IMG/VR virus record: IMGVR_UViG_3300005526_000008
Coordinates: 1-64,000 of that record
Direction: 5' to 3' (one strand)
DNA from: a virus
DNA: 64,000 bases
The notes under the pieces are model-generated. The model was not told the origin of the DNA. It was given only the letters and a program-made list of their open reading frames with translations, and did no database searches. Shown here piece by piece: positions 48,728 to 57,380 of the stretch; the first letter of the stretch is position 1; the number at the start of each line of letters is the position of its first letter. The translations under genes were made by a program, and so were the position numbers.

Positions 48728-50964
48728 GCCGCGACCGCCATGAGATGCCCCCGTCTCGGTTTGAAGATGTATTGCAGCGTGCAGCGGCAGTTGATGACCT
48801 CGTCGGCCGCCGCCGTGTCATCCAGCGGCCAGCGGATCTGATTGCCGGCCGAGGTGATGAAATGCGTGGTCATGCCGTCGACCTCCTTGCCGTTGAGGTC
48901 GCGGTGGGTGTCGCGGGTACGGTTGTCAGCCGTCGCCAGCCAGCGCTTGGTAACCTCGAGCTCCGGGTTCTGGTCGAGGATCTGTTGCGCCCGCGACAGG
49001 CCGCCATAGCTTTCGGCCCGGATCGATTCGGTGCGCGCGATGGTCTGCGCCCGCAACGCCAGCATCCGGCGGTGATAAGCGTCGACCATGGCATTGATCT
49101 TGTCGGCATCGAGCGGCGTGTTGCTCGCGATCGCGGCGCGCAGCGTGCGGTCGTAGCGCTTGTCGCGCAGTTCGCGCTCGAGCGCGCGCGGGTCGAGCTG
49201 GTCGAGTTGGGTACGGAAAGAGGCCACGACGCTTTGCTGGTAGGTGGTCAGGCCGATCGCCTGGCGGATGGTGCGCGCGACCTCGATCGGACCAATTCCT
49301 TCCAGCACCGACTGATCGCGCACCGCGGCGCGGATCGCCTCGCGTTGAGCGTTGCTCATCTCGACGATCTGGCGCAGCGCGTATTCGGCGATGTGGCGCT
49401 CCTGCGCCGGATCGAAGAGGTCGAAATCGACGTCGATGCGGTAGCGCGGATCGTCCGGCTGGACGACCGGCGCCGTCGTCAATCCCTTGGCGAAAGAGTC
49501 GGAGATCAACGGGGCCAGCGCCTCGGCGAAGCCGTCGCCGAAATTGATCGGCCGTTCGTCGAGGCCCAGCAGGCGATCGATCCAGCGACGATAGGCCCGC
49601 GCCAGGCTGATCGACGCCTCGTCCTCGGGCGTGGCCGCCTTGGCCAGTAGCGGCAGGCCGTCGGCGGACTTCTTGAGCCGGCGATGCACCGCCTTGACGG
49701 CGTGGTAGGCCAGCAGCGAAACCCCGGCGGCGGTCAGGCCGATCGCGGCGCCGAGTTTGCCGCCATGGATCGCGCCGGCCTTGGCGGCGGCCGGGCCAGC
49801 TTCCCAGATCGGCTGCTTGAACTGGCGAAACCCGGCCTCGATCTTCGCCTCGTTCACCAGTCGGTCGGCGATGTGGCGCTCGAGTTCCTTGACCCGGCGC
49901 GCGGTCTGGAGGTCATGCCGCCCCAGGAACCGCTTCATGTCCGCTTCGATCTTGGCCTTCTTCTTACTGCGCCGACCCATCATCCCGGCCACAGTGTCGC
50001 CGCCGCGATGCTGCTCGACGATCTGCGGGGCGATGTTGACCTTGCCGGTCTTGCGTTGCTGGACATGGCCCGAGCGCGCCTGACGCCGGAAGCCGCGGGT
50101 TTTCAGGTCCTCGAAATCCTTGATCTGCCGGTTGATGTCGGAAATCTCGAGATGTGCCGGCCTTACCGCGTTTGTCGCGGCGGCTTCGGCGCGTTCGGCC
50201 GCATTGGTCGGATCGCCGCCAACGGCCAGGACCTCCTTGGTGATCAACCGCTCCCGCCACGCTATCGCCGGCTTGAGCTTCTTCTCCTTCAGGTCCCAGA
50301 TCTCGCGGTCGTAGATGAGCTTGTTCTGCTTGTTGCCGATAATCGGCCGGAACGGCTTGAACTCGACCGCGGGCGCCGGACGCGCCTGCCGCTTCAGATC
50401 GTTCAGGATCTCGTTGTAGGTCTCGTGGACCTCTTCGTTGGTCATCCGCGGCGCGCCGCCCGCCATGCCCATTTCGTTGCGTTCGTTGACGAGTTTGCGC
50501 GCCTTCATCTCGAGCACGGTTTCCGAACCGTACATCGCCTCGATCAGGGTCTTCTTCGGCTGCTTCTTGCCCCGTTGCTTCGGCACCGTCTCGCGGAGCT
50601 GCTCGGCCCAGCGATTGTACTGCTTCATCCAATCGCGGGTTCGCGCCTCCCGCAACGCGCGCCTGGCGGCGTTGATCTCGTGCTGCGCCTCGACCGCCTT
50701 GGTGCGGAACGCCGCCTCGGCCTCGGCCGAAGCCTGCGACCGGCGCTTGAATTCGCGCGCGCCAGCTTCCTTGAGTCCGTGGTAGGCGCCGACGCCCGCA
50801 CCGATACCCCCGCCGACGCCGCCGCCTGCCGCGAGAACGCCAGCCTGCACCCCGCCGGCCTTCCAGCGCGAACGCGCGGCATTGCGCCGCTGGATCAATT
50901 CCGCCGGCGTCAGGGGCGCGCCCGGACTATGTTTGAGCAGGGACAATCGGCACTGAACCCACAA
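48724..50964 (-). CDS. MuF / SPP1 gp7-type minor head protein with N-terminal Gly-zipper
   Basis: The C-terminal 130 residues carry the MuF/SPP1 gp7 pattern: I-A-R-T-E-S-I-R-A-E (about 641), W-L-A-T-A-D-N-R-T-R-D-T-H-R-D-L-N-G (about 675-692), and E-V-I-N-C-R-C-T near 720. This minor head protein binds the portal and goes into the host with the DNA. The N-terminal half is longer than in SPP1 gp7: a Gly-zipper (about 45-65), a coiled coil, and a second hydrophobic zipper near 400-425. The first codon (TTG, 50964) lies inside the terminator U-run. TTG at 50946 or a later codon could be the real start, so the N-terminus is uncertain. Confidence 0.75.
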   Translation of the reverse strand: MWVQCRLSLLKHSPGAPLTPAELIQRRNAARSRWKAGGVQAGVLAAGGGVGGGIGAGVGAYHGLKEAGAREFKRRSQASAEAEAAFRTKAVEAQHEINAARRALREARTRDWMKQYNRWAEQLRETVPKQRGKKQPKKTLIEAMYGSETVLEMKARKLVNERNEMGMAGGAPRMTNEEVHETYNEILNDLKRQARPAPAVEFKPFRPIIGNKQNKLIYDREIWDLKEKKLKPAIAWRERLITKEVLAVGGDPTNAAERAEAAATNAVRPAHLEISDINRQIKDFEDLKTRGFRRQARSGHVQQRKTGKVNIAPQIVEQHRGGDTVAGMMGRRSKKKAKIEADMKRFLGRHDLQTARRVKELERHIADRLVNEAKIEAGFRQFKQPIWEAGPAAAKAGAIHGGKLGAAIGLTAAGVSLLAYHAVKAVHRRLKKSADGLPLLAKAATPEDEASISLARAYRRWIDRLLGLDERPINFGDGFAEALAPLISDSFAKGLTTAPVVQPDDPRYRIDVDFDLFDPAQERHIAEYALRQIVEMSNAQREAIRAAVRDQSVLEGIGPIEVARTIRQAIGLTTYQQSVVASFRTQLDQLDPRALERELRDKRYDRTLRAAIASNTPLDADKINAMVDAYHRRMLALRAQTIARTESIRAESYGGLSRAQQILDQNPELEVTKRWLATADNRTRDTHRDLNGKEVDGMTTHFITSAGNQIRWPLDDTAAADEVINCRCTLQYIFKPRRGHLMAVAA

Positions 50965-50987
50965 AAAAAGCGGCCCTCTGGCCGCTT
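50962..50987 (-). terminator. Strong intrinsic terminator before the MuF gene
   Basis: On the minus strand an 8-bp stem (arms 50968-50975 and 50980-50987) with a 4-base loop is followed by seven T. It ends the block containing the 127-aa gene and lies at the very beginning of the MuF frame. Confidence 0.88.
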
Positions 50988-51031
50988 GAAGTCAAGTTTT
51001 GCCCGATGACTGAAACAAAAGCAACTTTTCC

Positions 51032-51415
51032 TCAATCGGCGTCGAAAAGCCGCCCGTAGATCTTGTCGAGGACCGCTGCCTGCTTGGGTGACAACGTGGC
51101 CCGGGGTTGCTTCAGGATCGAGGCGAGGAACTCGGCCTCCCACGAGCTCATTTCGCTGGGATATTCGAGGCACTCGCGTGCCTGCTCGCGCCAGGCCACC
51201 GGCTTCGACGATTTCCAACCCGGGGGCGGCGGCGTGAACGGGTTCGCTCCGTTCGGCTTGGCGCCGCCCAGCGCTTCTTCCCAGGTCAGCTTGTGCTCGC
51301 GCAACAGGTCGTTGGCCATCTTGGCCGCGTTCGCCCGTTCGCCGGGGAAATCGCTGCCGAGCATGCCGCAGAACTGGATCAGGCGCTTCAGCTTGTCAGC
51401 GGGAAGAATGGCCAT
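51032..51415 (-). CDS. DUF2786-like hypothetical protein (127 aa)
   Basis: The N-terminus has the pattern L-K-R-L-I-Q-F-C-G-M-L-G-S-D-F-P-G-E-R-A-N-A-A-K-M-A, then L-L-R-E-H-K-L-T-W-E-E. I associate this with a widespread phage family related to DUF2786. The C-terminus W-E-A-E-F-L-A-S-I-L with L-S-P-K-Q-A-A-V-L-D-K-I matches the same proteins. Function is unknown, but such proteins are often encoded near replication or DNA-modification genes, so its place in the head block is unusual. ATG at 51415 is used; GTG at 51445 is an alternative. Confidence 0.7.
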   Translation of the reverse strand: MAILPADKLKRLIQFCGMLGSDFPGERANAAKMANDLLREHKLTWEEALGGAKPNGANPFTPPPPGWKSSKPVAWREQARECLEYPSEMSSWEAEFLASILKQPRATLSPKQAAVLDKIYGRLFDAD

Positions 51416-51464
51416 GACGGGCCCATGCCCGCATGAATTCAGCACACCGGCAAGGGTTTATTTA

Positions 51465-51632
51465 CTAGTACCAGCCAAAGCGCGGGCCGCCGACCAGGCC
51501 GAAGATGACCATGATCAGCAGGATGAAGAGGATGATGCCCAGAGGGTTGCCCCAGGCGACATGCCCGGCATTGTAGCCCCATCCGCCTCCGGCGAGCAGC
51601 AGCACGAGCAGCACGATCAGCAAGATCAGCAT
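51465..51632 (-). CDS. Small two-helix membrane protein (55 aa)
   Basis: This gene is shorter than 60 codons. ATG at 51632 has AGGAGG eight bases upstream, the best ribosome-binding site in the area. The first 14 residues are almost all Leu, Ile, Val and Met, followed by a Gly/Trp/His/Tyr loop and a second hydrophobic stretch (about 33-48). It resembles DUF3309-type small membrane proteins only loosely. A holin role, or an inner-membrane anchor, is possible; it is separated from the endolysin by more than 40 kb. Confidence 0.65.
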   Translation of the reverse strand: MLILLIVLLVLLLAGGGWGYNAGHVAWGNPLGIILFILLIMVIFGLVGGPRFGWY

Positions 51633-51644
51633 GGTGAAGGCCTC

Positions 51645-52163
51645 CTATACAACGGTCGGCCAGATGCAGCTCAGGTTCGGGCAGGTAAGGGTTTCCTGAA
51701 TGGACCAGATGTGCGCGCGGGTGCAGGTGAACCACGTGGTCAGCAGGTTGGGGTCGTGGACATGCAGGGTGTTCGCCTTGTCGTAGAACGTCGCCACCGG
51801 CATCGTGCTCTTGTACGTGCTGCGCTTGATCACCGCGCTTTCCCAGTGCCCGATCAGGCATTCGGGACACTGCCAGGAAAATGTCGGCGGCGGTTTCGCC
51901 TGGGGAACGGCACCCCATTGCACCGGTTCGTCGCCAACGCGTTGATCGGGCGCCCGCCGCTCCGGCCGGCCGATCTCCGCGATAGTCCAGCGCGGCTTCT
52001 CGAACAGATGGCCGCGCACCGCGTCGGGCTTCGGGCTGATCGGTGGCGGATAGTAGAGCAGCGACGGCAAGCCGCCGGGAATTTGCGGGATCTCGGGCGG
52101 CGCCGGCGGCACCGGCGGGTCGGGAGGGTCCGGCGGCTTCGGAAACGGCGTGGGAAGGATCAT
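51645..52163 (-). CDS. Proline-rich protein with Cys pairs (172 aa)
   Basis: The N-terminal 45 residues are Pro-rich (repeated P-P-D-P-P and P-P-A-P-P-E-I-P). A basic middle follows, then CPEC near residue 99, F-T-C and C-P-N-L-S-C near the C-terminus, possibly a zinc site. No membrane segment is visible. It lies next to the 55-aa membrane gene and overlaps the upstream 138-aa gene by ATGA. Function unknown; a minor virion or assembly protein is possible. Confidence 0.6.
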   Translation of the reverse strand: MILPTPFPKPPDPPDPPVPPAPPEIPQIPGGLPSLLYYPPPISPKPDAVRGHLFEKPRWTIAEIGRPERRAPDQRVGDEPVQWGAVPQAKPPPTFSWQCPECLIGHWESAVIKRSTYKSTMPVATFYDKANTLHVHDPNLLTTWFTCTRAHIWSIQETLTCPNLSCIWPTVV

Positions 52164-52576
52164 GGACCGGGCTTGAACCGCGCCTTGTCGATCGCGTCCG
52201 GCTCAATGTCCTGGTCGTGCTGCGCCGCCATCACGCGAGCAAAGCGGCGCGCCTTGAGGTCCTGAAACACCTTCAGCACATGCGCGCCCTCGCCCACCAG
52301 GTCGTGCGGGAAATCCTCGATCCACACCAGCATGTCGTTGATTATCCGCGACATGGTGTTGCGCGCTTCGGGCGCGTCCATCAGCTTGGCTGGCCGGATG
52401 GTCAGTCCCTCGACCATCACTGGCGCGCCGACATCAAGCGGACGGTTCATCACCGGCACCACCTGGGGCGGCTGGCCCGTTAGCGCGTTCTGCCCCGGAT
52501 CCCAGTCCGGCACGTAGCTCTTGTCGCCGGCCTGCGCGGCCACGCGGGCGGGCGGAATGGGTTTCGCGTCACTCAT
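52160..52576 (-). CDS. Hypothetical protein (138 aa)
   Basis: ATG at 52576 is preceded by GGAGAGAG. A longer in-frame opening to 52792 is rejected: it is basic, low-complexity and lacks a ribosome-binding site. The protein starts M-S-D-A-K-P-I-P-P and carries a beta-hairpin-like P-V-M-V-E-G-L-T-I-R-P-A-K-L and a long C-terminal helix. Stop and next start overlap (ATGA). No family recognised. Confidence 0.6.
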   Translation of the reverse strand: MSDAKPIPPARVAAQAGDKSYVPDWDPGQNALTGQPPQVVPVMNRPLDVGAPVMVEGLTIRPAKLMDAPEARNTMSRIINDMLVWIEDFPHDLVGEGAHVLKVFQDLKARRFARVMAAQHDQDIEPDAIDKARFKPGP

Positions 52577-52638
52577 AGAATTCTCTCTCCAAGGGCCGAA
52601 CCGGCGGCGGCTGCCGCCTGTCCGTCGCCTGTCAGACA

Positions 52639-53433
52639 TCAGGTTTGGGTTGATCCCAGCATGCTGCGTAGCCGGGCGGTTTGCTCGATGCTGCCATGCA
52701 CCCCGTTGGTTATCGCGGGTACATGCTCGGCGGCGTCCTCTTCGATACTCCACTGCTTGGCGACCTGCAGTGTCACGGTAATCTGGTCGCATTGCCGGAG
52801 CACGTTGCCCTGCAACTCGGCCAGCATGCGCAGTGCGTTGGCGATCCGTTCCGCGGCATCGACCTCCTGCTGGGTCAACGACGCGGGCGGCGTTCCCGAT
52901 GGTTCCGCCGGCGCCGGCGGTTCTACCGCCGCCACTTCGGCGCGCAGTTCGCCGACGTGGTCGATCGCCCAGTCGAGCCGTTCGCCGATCTCGGCAAGAT
53001 GCGTCTCGGGTTCCGGTCCGGTGCAGAAGATCAAAGCTTCATTGAGCGAGACGCTGTAGTGCTCGCATTGCTCGATCCAGTTTTCGCGGGTTTCCAGGAA
53101 CGTGCTTTGCGCTCGCACCGCCCTGAACACGCGATCGATATCCTCCTGGGTGGGAGGCTCCGAACCGACGACTTCAACGCCGTTGGACGGCGGCGCCACT
53201 GTCGAGCCGCCGGCATTCGTCGCGGTCACGACGCAGGTGAAGGTCCTGCCCACGTATGCCGGATAGATGGGGAAGTCGGCAGTGTCAGTGCCGACATCCG
53301 CTGTCCCGTCATTCCATTGATAAGAGTATGCGGTCGGTTCGTTTTGCCAGTTGCCCATTGTGCAATTCAACACATTGCCATTCTGGGACGCGTAGGGGAC
53401 GTCGACATTGACTGGAGGTAGGACGCCGCTCAT
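52639..53433 (-). CDS. Ig-like-domain protein (264 aa)
   Basis: Residues 1-90 form a probable Ig-like or PKD-type beta sandwich: Y-S-Y-Q-W-N-D-G-T, then Y-V-G-R-T-F-T-C-V-V-T-A-T-N-A-G-G-S. Such domains decorate phage capsids or tails and bind carbohydrates or host surfaces weakly. The rest is a long helical, acidic segment with E-V-D-A-A-E-R-I-A-N-A-L-R-M-L-A and a Pro-rich linker (about 175-190). Likely a structural accessory protein. It lies in the block between portal and MuF. Confidence 0.7.
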   Translation of the reverse strand: MSGVLPPVNVDVPYASQNGNVLNCTMGNWQNEPTAYSYQWNDGTADVGTDTADFPIYPAYVGRTFTCVVTATNAGGSTVAPPSNGVEVVGSEPPTQEDIDRVFRAVRAQSTFLETRENWIEQCEHYSVSLNEALIFCTGPEPETHLAEIGERLDWAIDHVGELRAEVAAVEPPAPAEPSGTPPASLTQQEVDAAERIANALRMLAELQGNVLRQCDQITVTLQVAKQWSIEEDAAEHVPAITNGVHGSIEQTARLRSMLGSTQT

Positions 53434-53456
53434 GGCATGGGCTCCTTTGGGTTAGG

Positions 53457-53981
53457 TCAGACCGCGACGAGATCCCCGTAGACGAAGATCGTGCAGGTGG
53501 CGGGCTCGCCCTGCACCGTATCCATCGTGAACCACAGATCGCCGTGCTGAACCTTGCCGGCCACCGTCGGGTCGAGGAGGACCACGACCGCCTGCGGTTC
53601 GGTCGTGCCGTCCAGCGCCGAGAACGTCAGCGAGGCGATCTTGTCGCCTTCCTTGTTGTTCCGAGTGTAGATGCTGCCGGCCGCGGCGGTCAGCGGCATG
53701 CTGGCGCCCGACGCCACGACCTTGTCGGGGAGGAACAACCCGCTGCCGATCAGCGAGGTGTCGAAGCGCTGGTCCTCGAGCGTGTTCAGGTCAGCGTTGA
53801 TTGCCATCATCGGATAGCGGCCGGCCTGCACCAGGTTGCAGCCGCTGGACTGCAGATCCTGCACTTCGGTGCCGAACGGCACGTCGCGGATCACCCCGCG
53901 ATTGTCGGCGGTATAGGTGTGGCCATTGCGGGAAAGGAAGGACGATCCGGGGGAAGGCGCGATCAACATGGCGGTCGGCAT
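53457..53981 (-). CDS. Probable capsid decoration / minor head protein (174 aa)
   Basis: This beta-rich protein starts M-P-T-A-M-L-I-A-P-S-P-G-S-S-F. It has Y-T-A-D-N-R-G-V-I and I-A-S-L-T-F-S-A-L-D-G, and ends with a strand I-F-V-Y-G-D-L. Uncharged and compact, it resembles small phage capsid-associated proteins in composition. The gene lies immediately downstream of the 1129-aa gene, with a 9-base gap, and just upstream of the Ig-like gene. A decoration role is inferred only. Confidence 0.55.
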   Translation of the reverse strand: MPTAMLIAPSPGSSFLSRNGHTYTADNRGVIRDVPFGTEVQDLQSSGCNLVQAGRYPMMAINADLNTLEDQRFDTSLIGSGLFLPDKVVASGASMPLTAAAGSIYTRNNKEGDKIASLTFSALDGTTEPQAVVVLLDPTVAGKVQHGDLWFTMDTVQGEPATCTIFVYGDLVAV

Positions 53982-53990
53982 TTAATCCTC

Positions 53991-56900
53991 CTATTGGCTC
54001 TGTTGTGCCGCGGGTTGTGCCCGAGACTGGGTGTGACGTCTACTTGCGGCCAGGATTGCTCTGACCTGGGCGAGCTGGTGCGGCGAATAGCCGCCGCCGG
54101 AAATCGAGCGCAGATGTGCCCGCACGGTCTCGTTGAGGTCGCTGGTATAGATATCGCGGGCCGGACTGTTCTTGCCCATCACTAACTGGCCGGGCATCGC
54201 CTTCAGGCGGTCGATCTGCTTCTTCGTTTCCTGCTGGCGCTTCTTGCGGTTGATCAGGATGTGCGTGCCGCCGGCGACAATCGGAGCGATTTCAAGCGTC
54301 CGCCCGACATGGCCGCCGATCCTGGCACCCTTCTCGCCAGCAATGGCCGCGCCGGTAAGACGTCCCAGGCGCCAGAGCGGGGTTTTCATGGTGCCTTGCG
54401 CGCGCAGTTCGTTCACGACCGGAGCAACGCGCGGATGGGTCGCAAGCTTGGCTGCCGCCCGTCGGGCCGCGACCGCGGCAACCCCGGCCCCGAACATCAT
54501 CCGCGGCGAGATCTTCTCCACCGCCTTTTCCTTATCCTTGCCACCCATGAAGTGCTGCGCGGCTTTGGCTCCAGCATAGGCATACGGCGCGTATTCGGCA
54601 GCGAAACCCACGGTGCGCCCGAGCTTGGCGCCACGATGGCCACCAAGCGCCGCCCCGGTAAACCCGCCAACATTCGCCATGACGCCCTCGCGAAACCCGC
54701 CACCACGGAAGGCTTTGGCTTCGTGGTGCAACGCTTGAACGCGCGAGCTGCCGACGATGCGCTGACCTCTTGGCGTGGCCGCCAACTGCTTCGCCTTTCC
54801 GGCGATAGCTTGGCCGCCACGGCTGCCCGCGATCGCCGATCCGGCACGCTTGAAGCCGCTGCCGATCGCGCCCTTCGCGCGCGTGGCCGCGCCGCTGATC
54901 TGGCCCAACAACGGCTTCAGGTGGGTCGCACCGAAGTTCATCGCCGAACCGATGATGCCTTTCTGCAGTCTGGCGTCAGCAGAGTCCCCACTCTTGGACG
55001 CTTCCCACCGCGCCGGCTTGACGCCCAACAGCCAGCGTTCGTGGCGGGTGATCCCGCCGGACAAGGCGCGGCGCATGTGCTTCTGGGTGTTCAGCCGCAA
55101 TCCCTGGCGGCGTCGGCGAATTCGCGGCCGCATCGAGCGGCGCAACAGCAGGGCCGGGTTGTCGGTGTAGCTGAACCCCGGCGAGTAACCGGGATCGGCC
55201 AGCATGAAATCGTCGAAGTCCTTACGCAGCCCGGCGGCGCCGCTGATCTTGCCAACCCCGAAATGCCGCTCGACCTCGCGTGCGGCGTGTTTCACGTGAA
55301 GCCCAGGATGTGCCGGCGGCGGCAGACCGCCCGGTGGCTCGGGCACCGGCCCGCTCAACGACAGCCGTATGCCATGGCCATGCTTCATCGCCTGCTTCAG
55401 CCGGGCATGATGGATCTTGCCGGGCGGCTGGTCGCCGGGCTGGTCGGTCGGGCCGCGACCGGGTGCGTTGATGACCCCTGTGGCGTTGGTCCAACCCTTG
55501 CGCATCGCACCCTCGTTCTTCTTGCCGAGTTGCGGCGCCTTTCGGGACCGCGGGAAATCACCCTGCTGTTCAACCTTGCCTGAAGTGTATCTCGTTTTCA
55601 GACCAACTCCGTGCTTAAGCGAGGAAAAGTAGCGTGTGATCGCTCGATGATGGGGCGTTATGATAGTGTGAGGCTTCTCAGGCGTTGCACCGAGAGCCAT
55701 CGAAAAAGAATAGTCAGCACTTGATGCCCCTGGAGGGATTTTGGTCGGATGGTTGTGAAATGTGTTTGACCCTTGGAAATCACGAAATCCTTTGATCGGC
55801 ATTTTAACCTGAGTGGAATACGGCCTTCCGGTGACGCGATGACTTACATGCCCCTTTGGATCGGTGATGATCAGCCGTTCCCTGCGCAAAGCATTGGCCC
55901 GCAACAGATCTCGCTTGATCTCAGGAAATGACGGTTTTTTGCCGATCGCCGTCGGCCGCCGGATCAGATCGCCAATATGCTGCCCGGCAATTCGCAGCAC
56001 ACGGGTGAGTGGCGCTCGCTTGATGAAAACGTTGTTCGGCGACATCCGGTAACGCTCGGTGCCGGTCAGCTTGCCGTGCTTGCGGCTGCTGAACTTCTTG
56101 CCGAACTCGCGCTTGAACGGCTCGAACGTCTCGGGCTGGTTCTCGGTGTGCAGGCGGTCGAATACCCGGCGATGAGCGTATTGCATGAACAGCCGGAGCG
56201 GCTCGAGTTCGCGCTGCATCGTCGCGTCCATGGCGAAGTCGTAGTGGCCGACCCCGACCTTGTGCACCGCCATCAGCGCCGCATGCTTGTAGGCCCGTGC
56301 CGCCAGCCCCGGCGGCGTGCCTTTGGGGATAAGGCCTTTCTTGTAACCGTATTCGACCGCGCCTTTCTGGTGATCGCGCACCACGCCAATCGAACGGCGC
56401 AGGATCTCGACCATGCGCGGATGGCGCATCGCTTCGGTGAAGGTGCTGGGGTTCTCGATCGTCAGGTCACGATGCGGCCCAACCTTCTGTTTGCCCTTCT
56501 TTTTCGGCGGCTCGGCCAACGCTTCGGCCAGCAAAGGCCGTCCCATCGGGTAGGGCAGCAGCGATTCCGGCAGCGTGCTGCGATAGGCCTGGGGCAGGTG
56601 CAGCTTGAAGCGGGCGTTCATCGAGCCAACCGCCTGCTCGGTGCCGCGGGTGTCCCAGACGCTGCGGCTGGCGCGTGTATCGGAGCGTTGCTGACCCTGC
56701 CGGAACAGGCCGATCGCTGCCTTCGACGGCGCTCCGGTGCTGCCCTGGCGTACCGAGATCGCGGTTTCGGCGTGATGGCGGGGACTGCGCGCGGCCGCGA
56801 CGCGTTGCTGATGCTCGGCCGCCGACAGCAAGCCGGTGGTGTCGCGTTTCTTCAATCCGATCGGTTCGCCTGCCACGATGGGTTCGACAATGTTCTTCGC

Positions 56901-57380
56901 CCACTCGACATGCGCATCGGTCGCGCCGCCATCCTTGCCGTGGGAGGCTATGATCTGCCCTTTTGAATGGTGCAGTTGGTTGATGTCGTCCCTGAACTTG
57001 ACGGTCTTGCCGACATGATCGTGGATGTGGCTGACCCAGTTGTTTAACGCCTTTCTCCGGCGCTGCCCCAGGTCGGTGGTGGGTTCAGGACCGTGCGCGG
57101 GCGGCGGCCCGTGAAACTGCTGTGGCTTCGGCGCCGGCGAAGGCGCGGCCGATTTGGGCGCCACGGAGGGACGCGGAGCCGCCGCTGCCGGGGGTGGCGT
57201 TTTGAAGGCTGTCCGCGGTGCAGACGCGGCGGTTGAACGGAATCTGCGCCGCATCGCCCCGGCAATACGCGCCCCTTTGCCTCGCATAAGCATGCCGGCC
57301 GCGATACCACCACCCGCCAATAACCCGGCCCCAGCAATCCTGGACGCCCAACCGGGTTTGTCAGGCTCCCGCTTTTTCAT
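53991..57380 (-). CDS. Giant head-region protein with JAMM-like domain
   Basis: The 1129-aa protein overlaps the portal gene stop (ATGA). Residues 12-35 form a Gly-rich hydrophobic segment, then a disordered Pro/Ala region (50-100). Around 475-605 is a JAMM/Mpr-like domain: strand R-L-I-I-T-D-P-K-G, then F-H-N-H-P-T with His542 and His544, and S-S-A-D with Asp554, a metalloprotease-like H-x-H...D motif with one extra residue in the loop. From about 800 come Gly-zipper stretches (G-A-x-x-G-G-H-R-G-A-K-L-G). The JAMM region is AT-richer than the surroundings. Virion-associated role inferred; proteolytic activity not proven. Confidence 0.65.
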   Translation of the reverse strand: MKKREPDKPGWASRIAGAGLLAGGGIAAGMLMRGKGARIAGAMRRRFRSTAASAPRTAFKTPPPAAAAPRPSVAPKSAAPSPAPKPQQFHGPPPAHGPEPTTDLGQRRRKALNNWVSHIHDHVGKTVKFRDDINQLHHSKGQIIASHGKDGGATDAHVEWAKNIVEPIVAGEPIGLKKRDTTGLLSAAEHQQRVAAARSPRHHAETAISVRQGSTGAPSKAAIGLFRQGQQRSDTRASRSVWDTRGTEQAVGSMNARFKLHLPQAYRSTLPESLLPYPMGRPLLAEALAEPPKKKGKQKVGPHRDLTIENPSTFTEAMRHPRMVEILRRSIGVVRDHQKGAVEYGYKKGLIPKGTPPGLAARAYKHAALMAVHKVGVGHYDFAMDATMQRELEPLRLFMQYAHRRVFDRLHTENQPETFEPFKREFGKKFSSRKHGKLTGTERYRMSPNNVFIKRAPLTRVLRIAGQHIGDLIRRPTAIGKKPSFPEIKRDLLRANALRRERLIITDPKGHVSHRVTGRPYSTQVKMPIKGFRDFQGSNTFHNHPTKIPPGASSADYSFSMALGATPEKPHTIITPHHRAITRYFSSLKHGVGLKTRYTSGKVEQQGDFPRSRKAPQLGKKNEGAMRKGWTNATGVINAPGRGPTDQPGDQPPGKIHHARLKQAMKHGHGIRLSLSGPVPEPPGGLPPPAHPGLHVKHAAREVERHFGVGKISGAAGLRKDFDDFMLADPGYSPGFSYTDNPALLLRRSMRPRIRRRRQGLRLNTQKHMRRALSGGITRHERWLLGVKPARWEASKSGDSADARLQKGIIGSAMNFGATHLKPLLGQISGAATRAKGAIGSGFKRAGSAIAGSRGGQAIAGKAKQLAATPRGQRIVGSSRVQALHHEAKAFRGGGFREGVMANVGGFTGAALGGHRGAKLGRTVGFAAEYAPYAYAGAKAAQHFMGGKDKEKAVEKISPRMMFGAGVAAVAARRAAAKLATHPRVAPVVNELRAQGTMKTPLWRLGRLTGAAIAGEKGARIGGHVGRTLEIAPIVAGGTHILINRKKRQQETKKQIDRLKAMPGQLVMGKNSPARDIYTSDLNETVRAHLRSISGGGYSPHQLAQVRAILAASRRHTQSRAQPAAQQSQ

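Noticed and set aside
52577-52792. N-terminal extension of the 138-aa gene
   Set aside because: The extension is Arg-rich, overlaps the coding part of the Ig-like gene, and lacks a ribosome-binding site, whereas ATG at 52576 has a good one.
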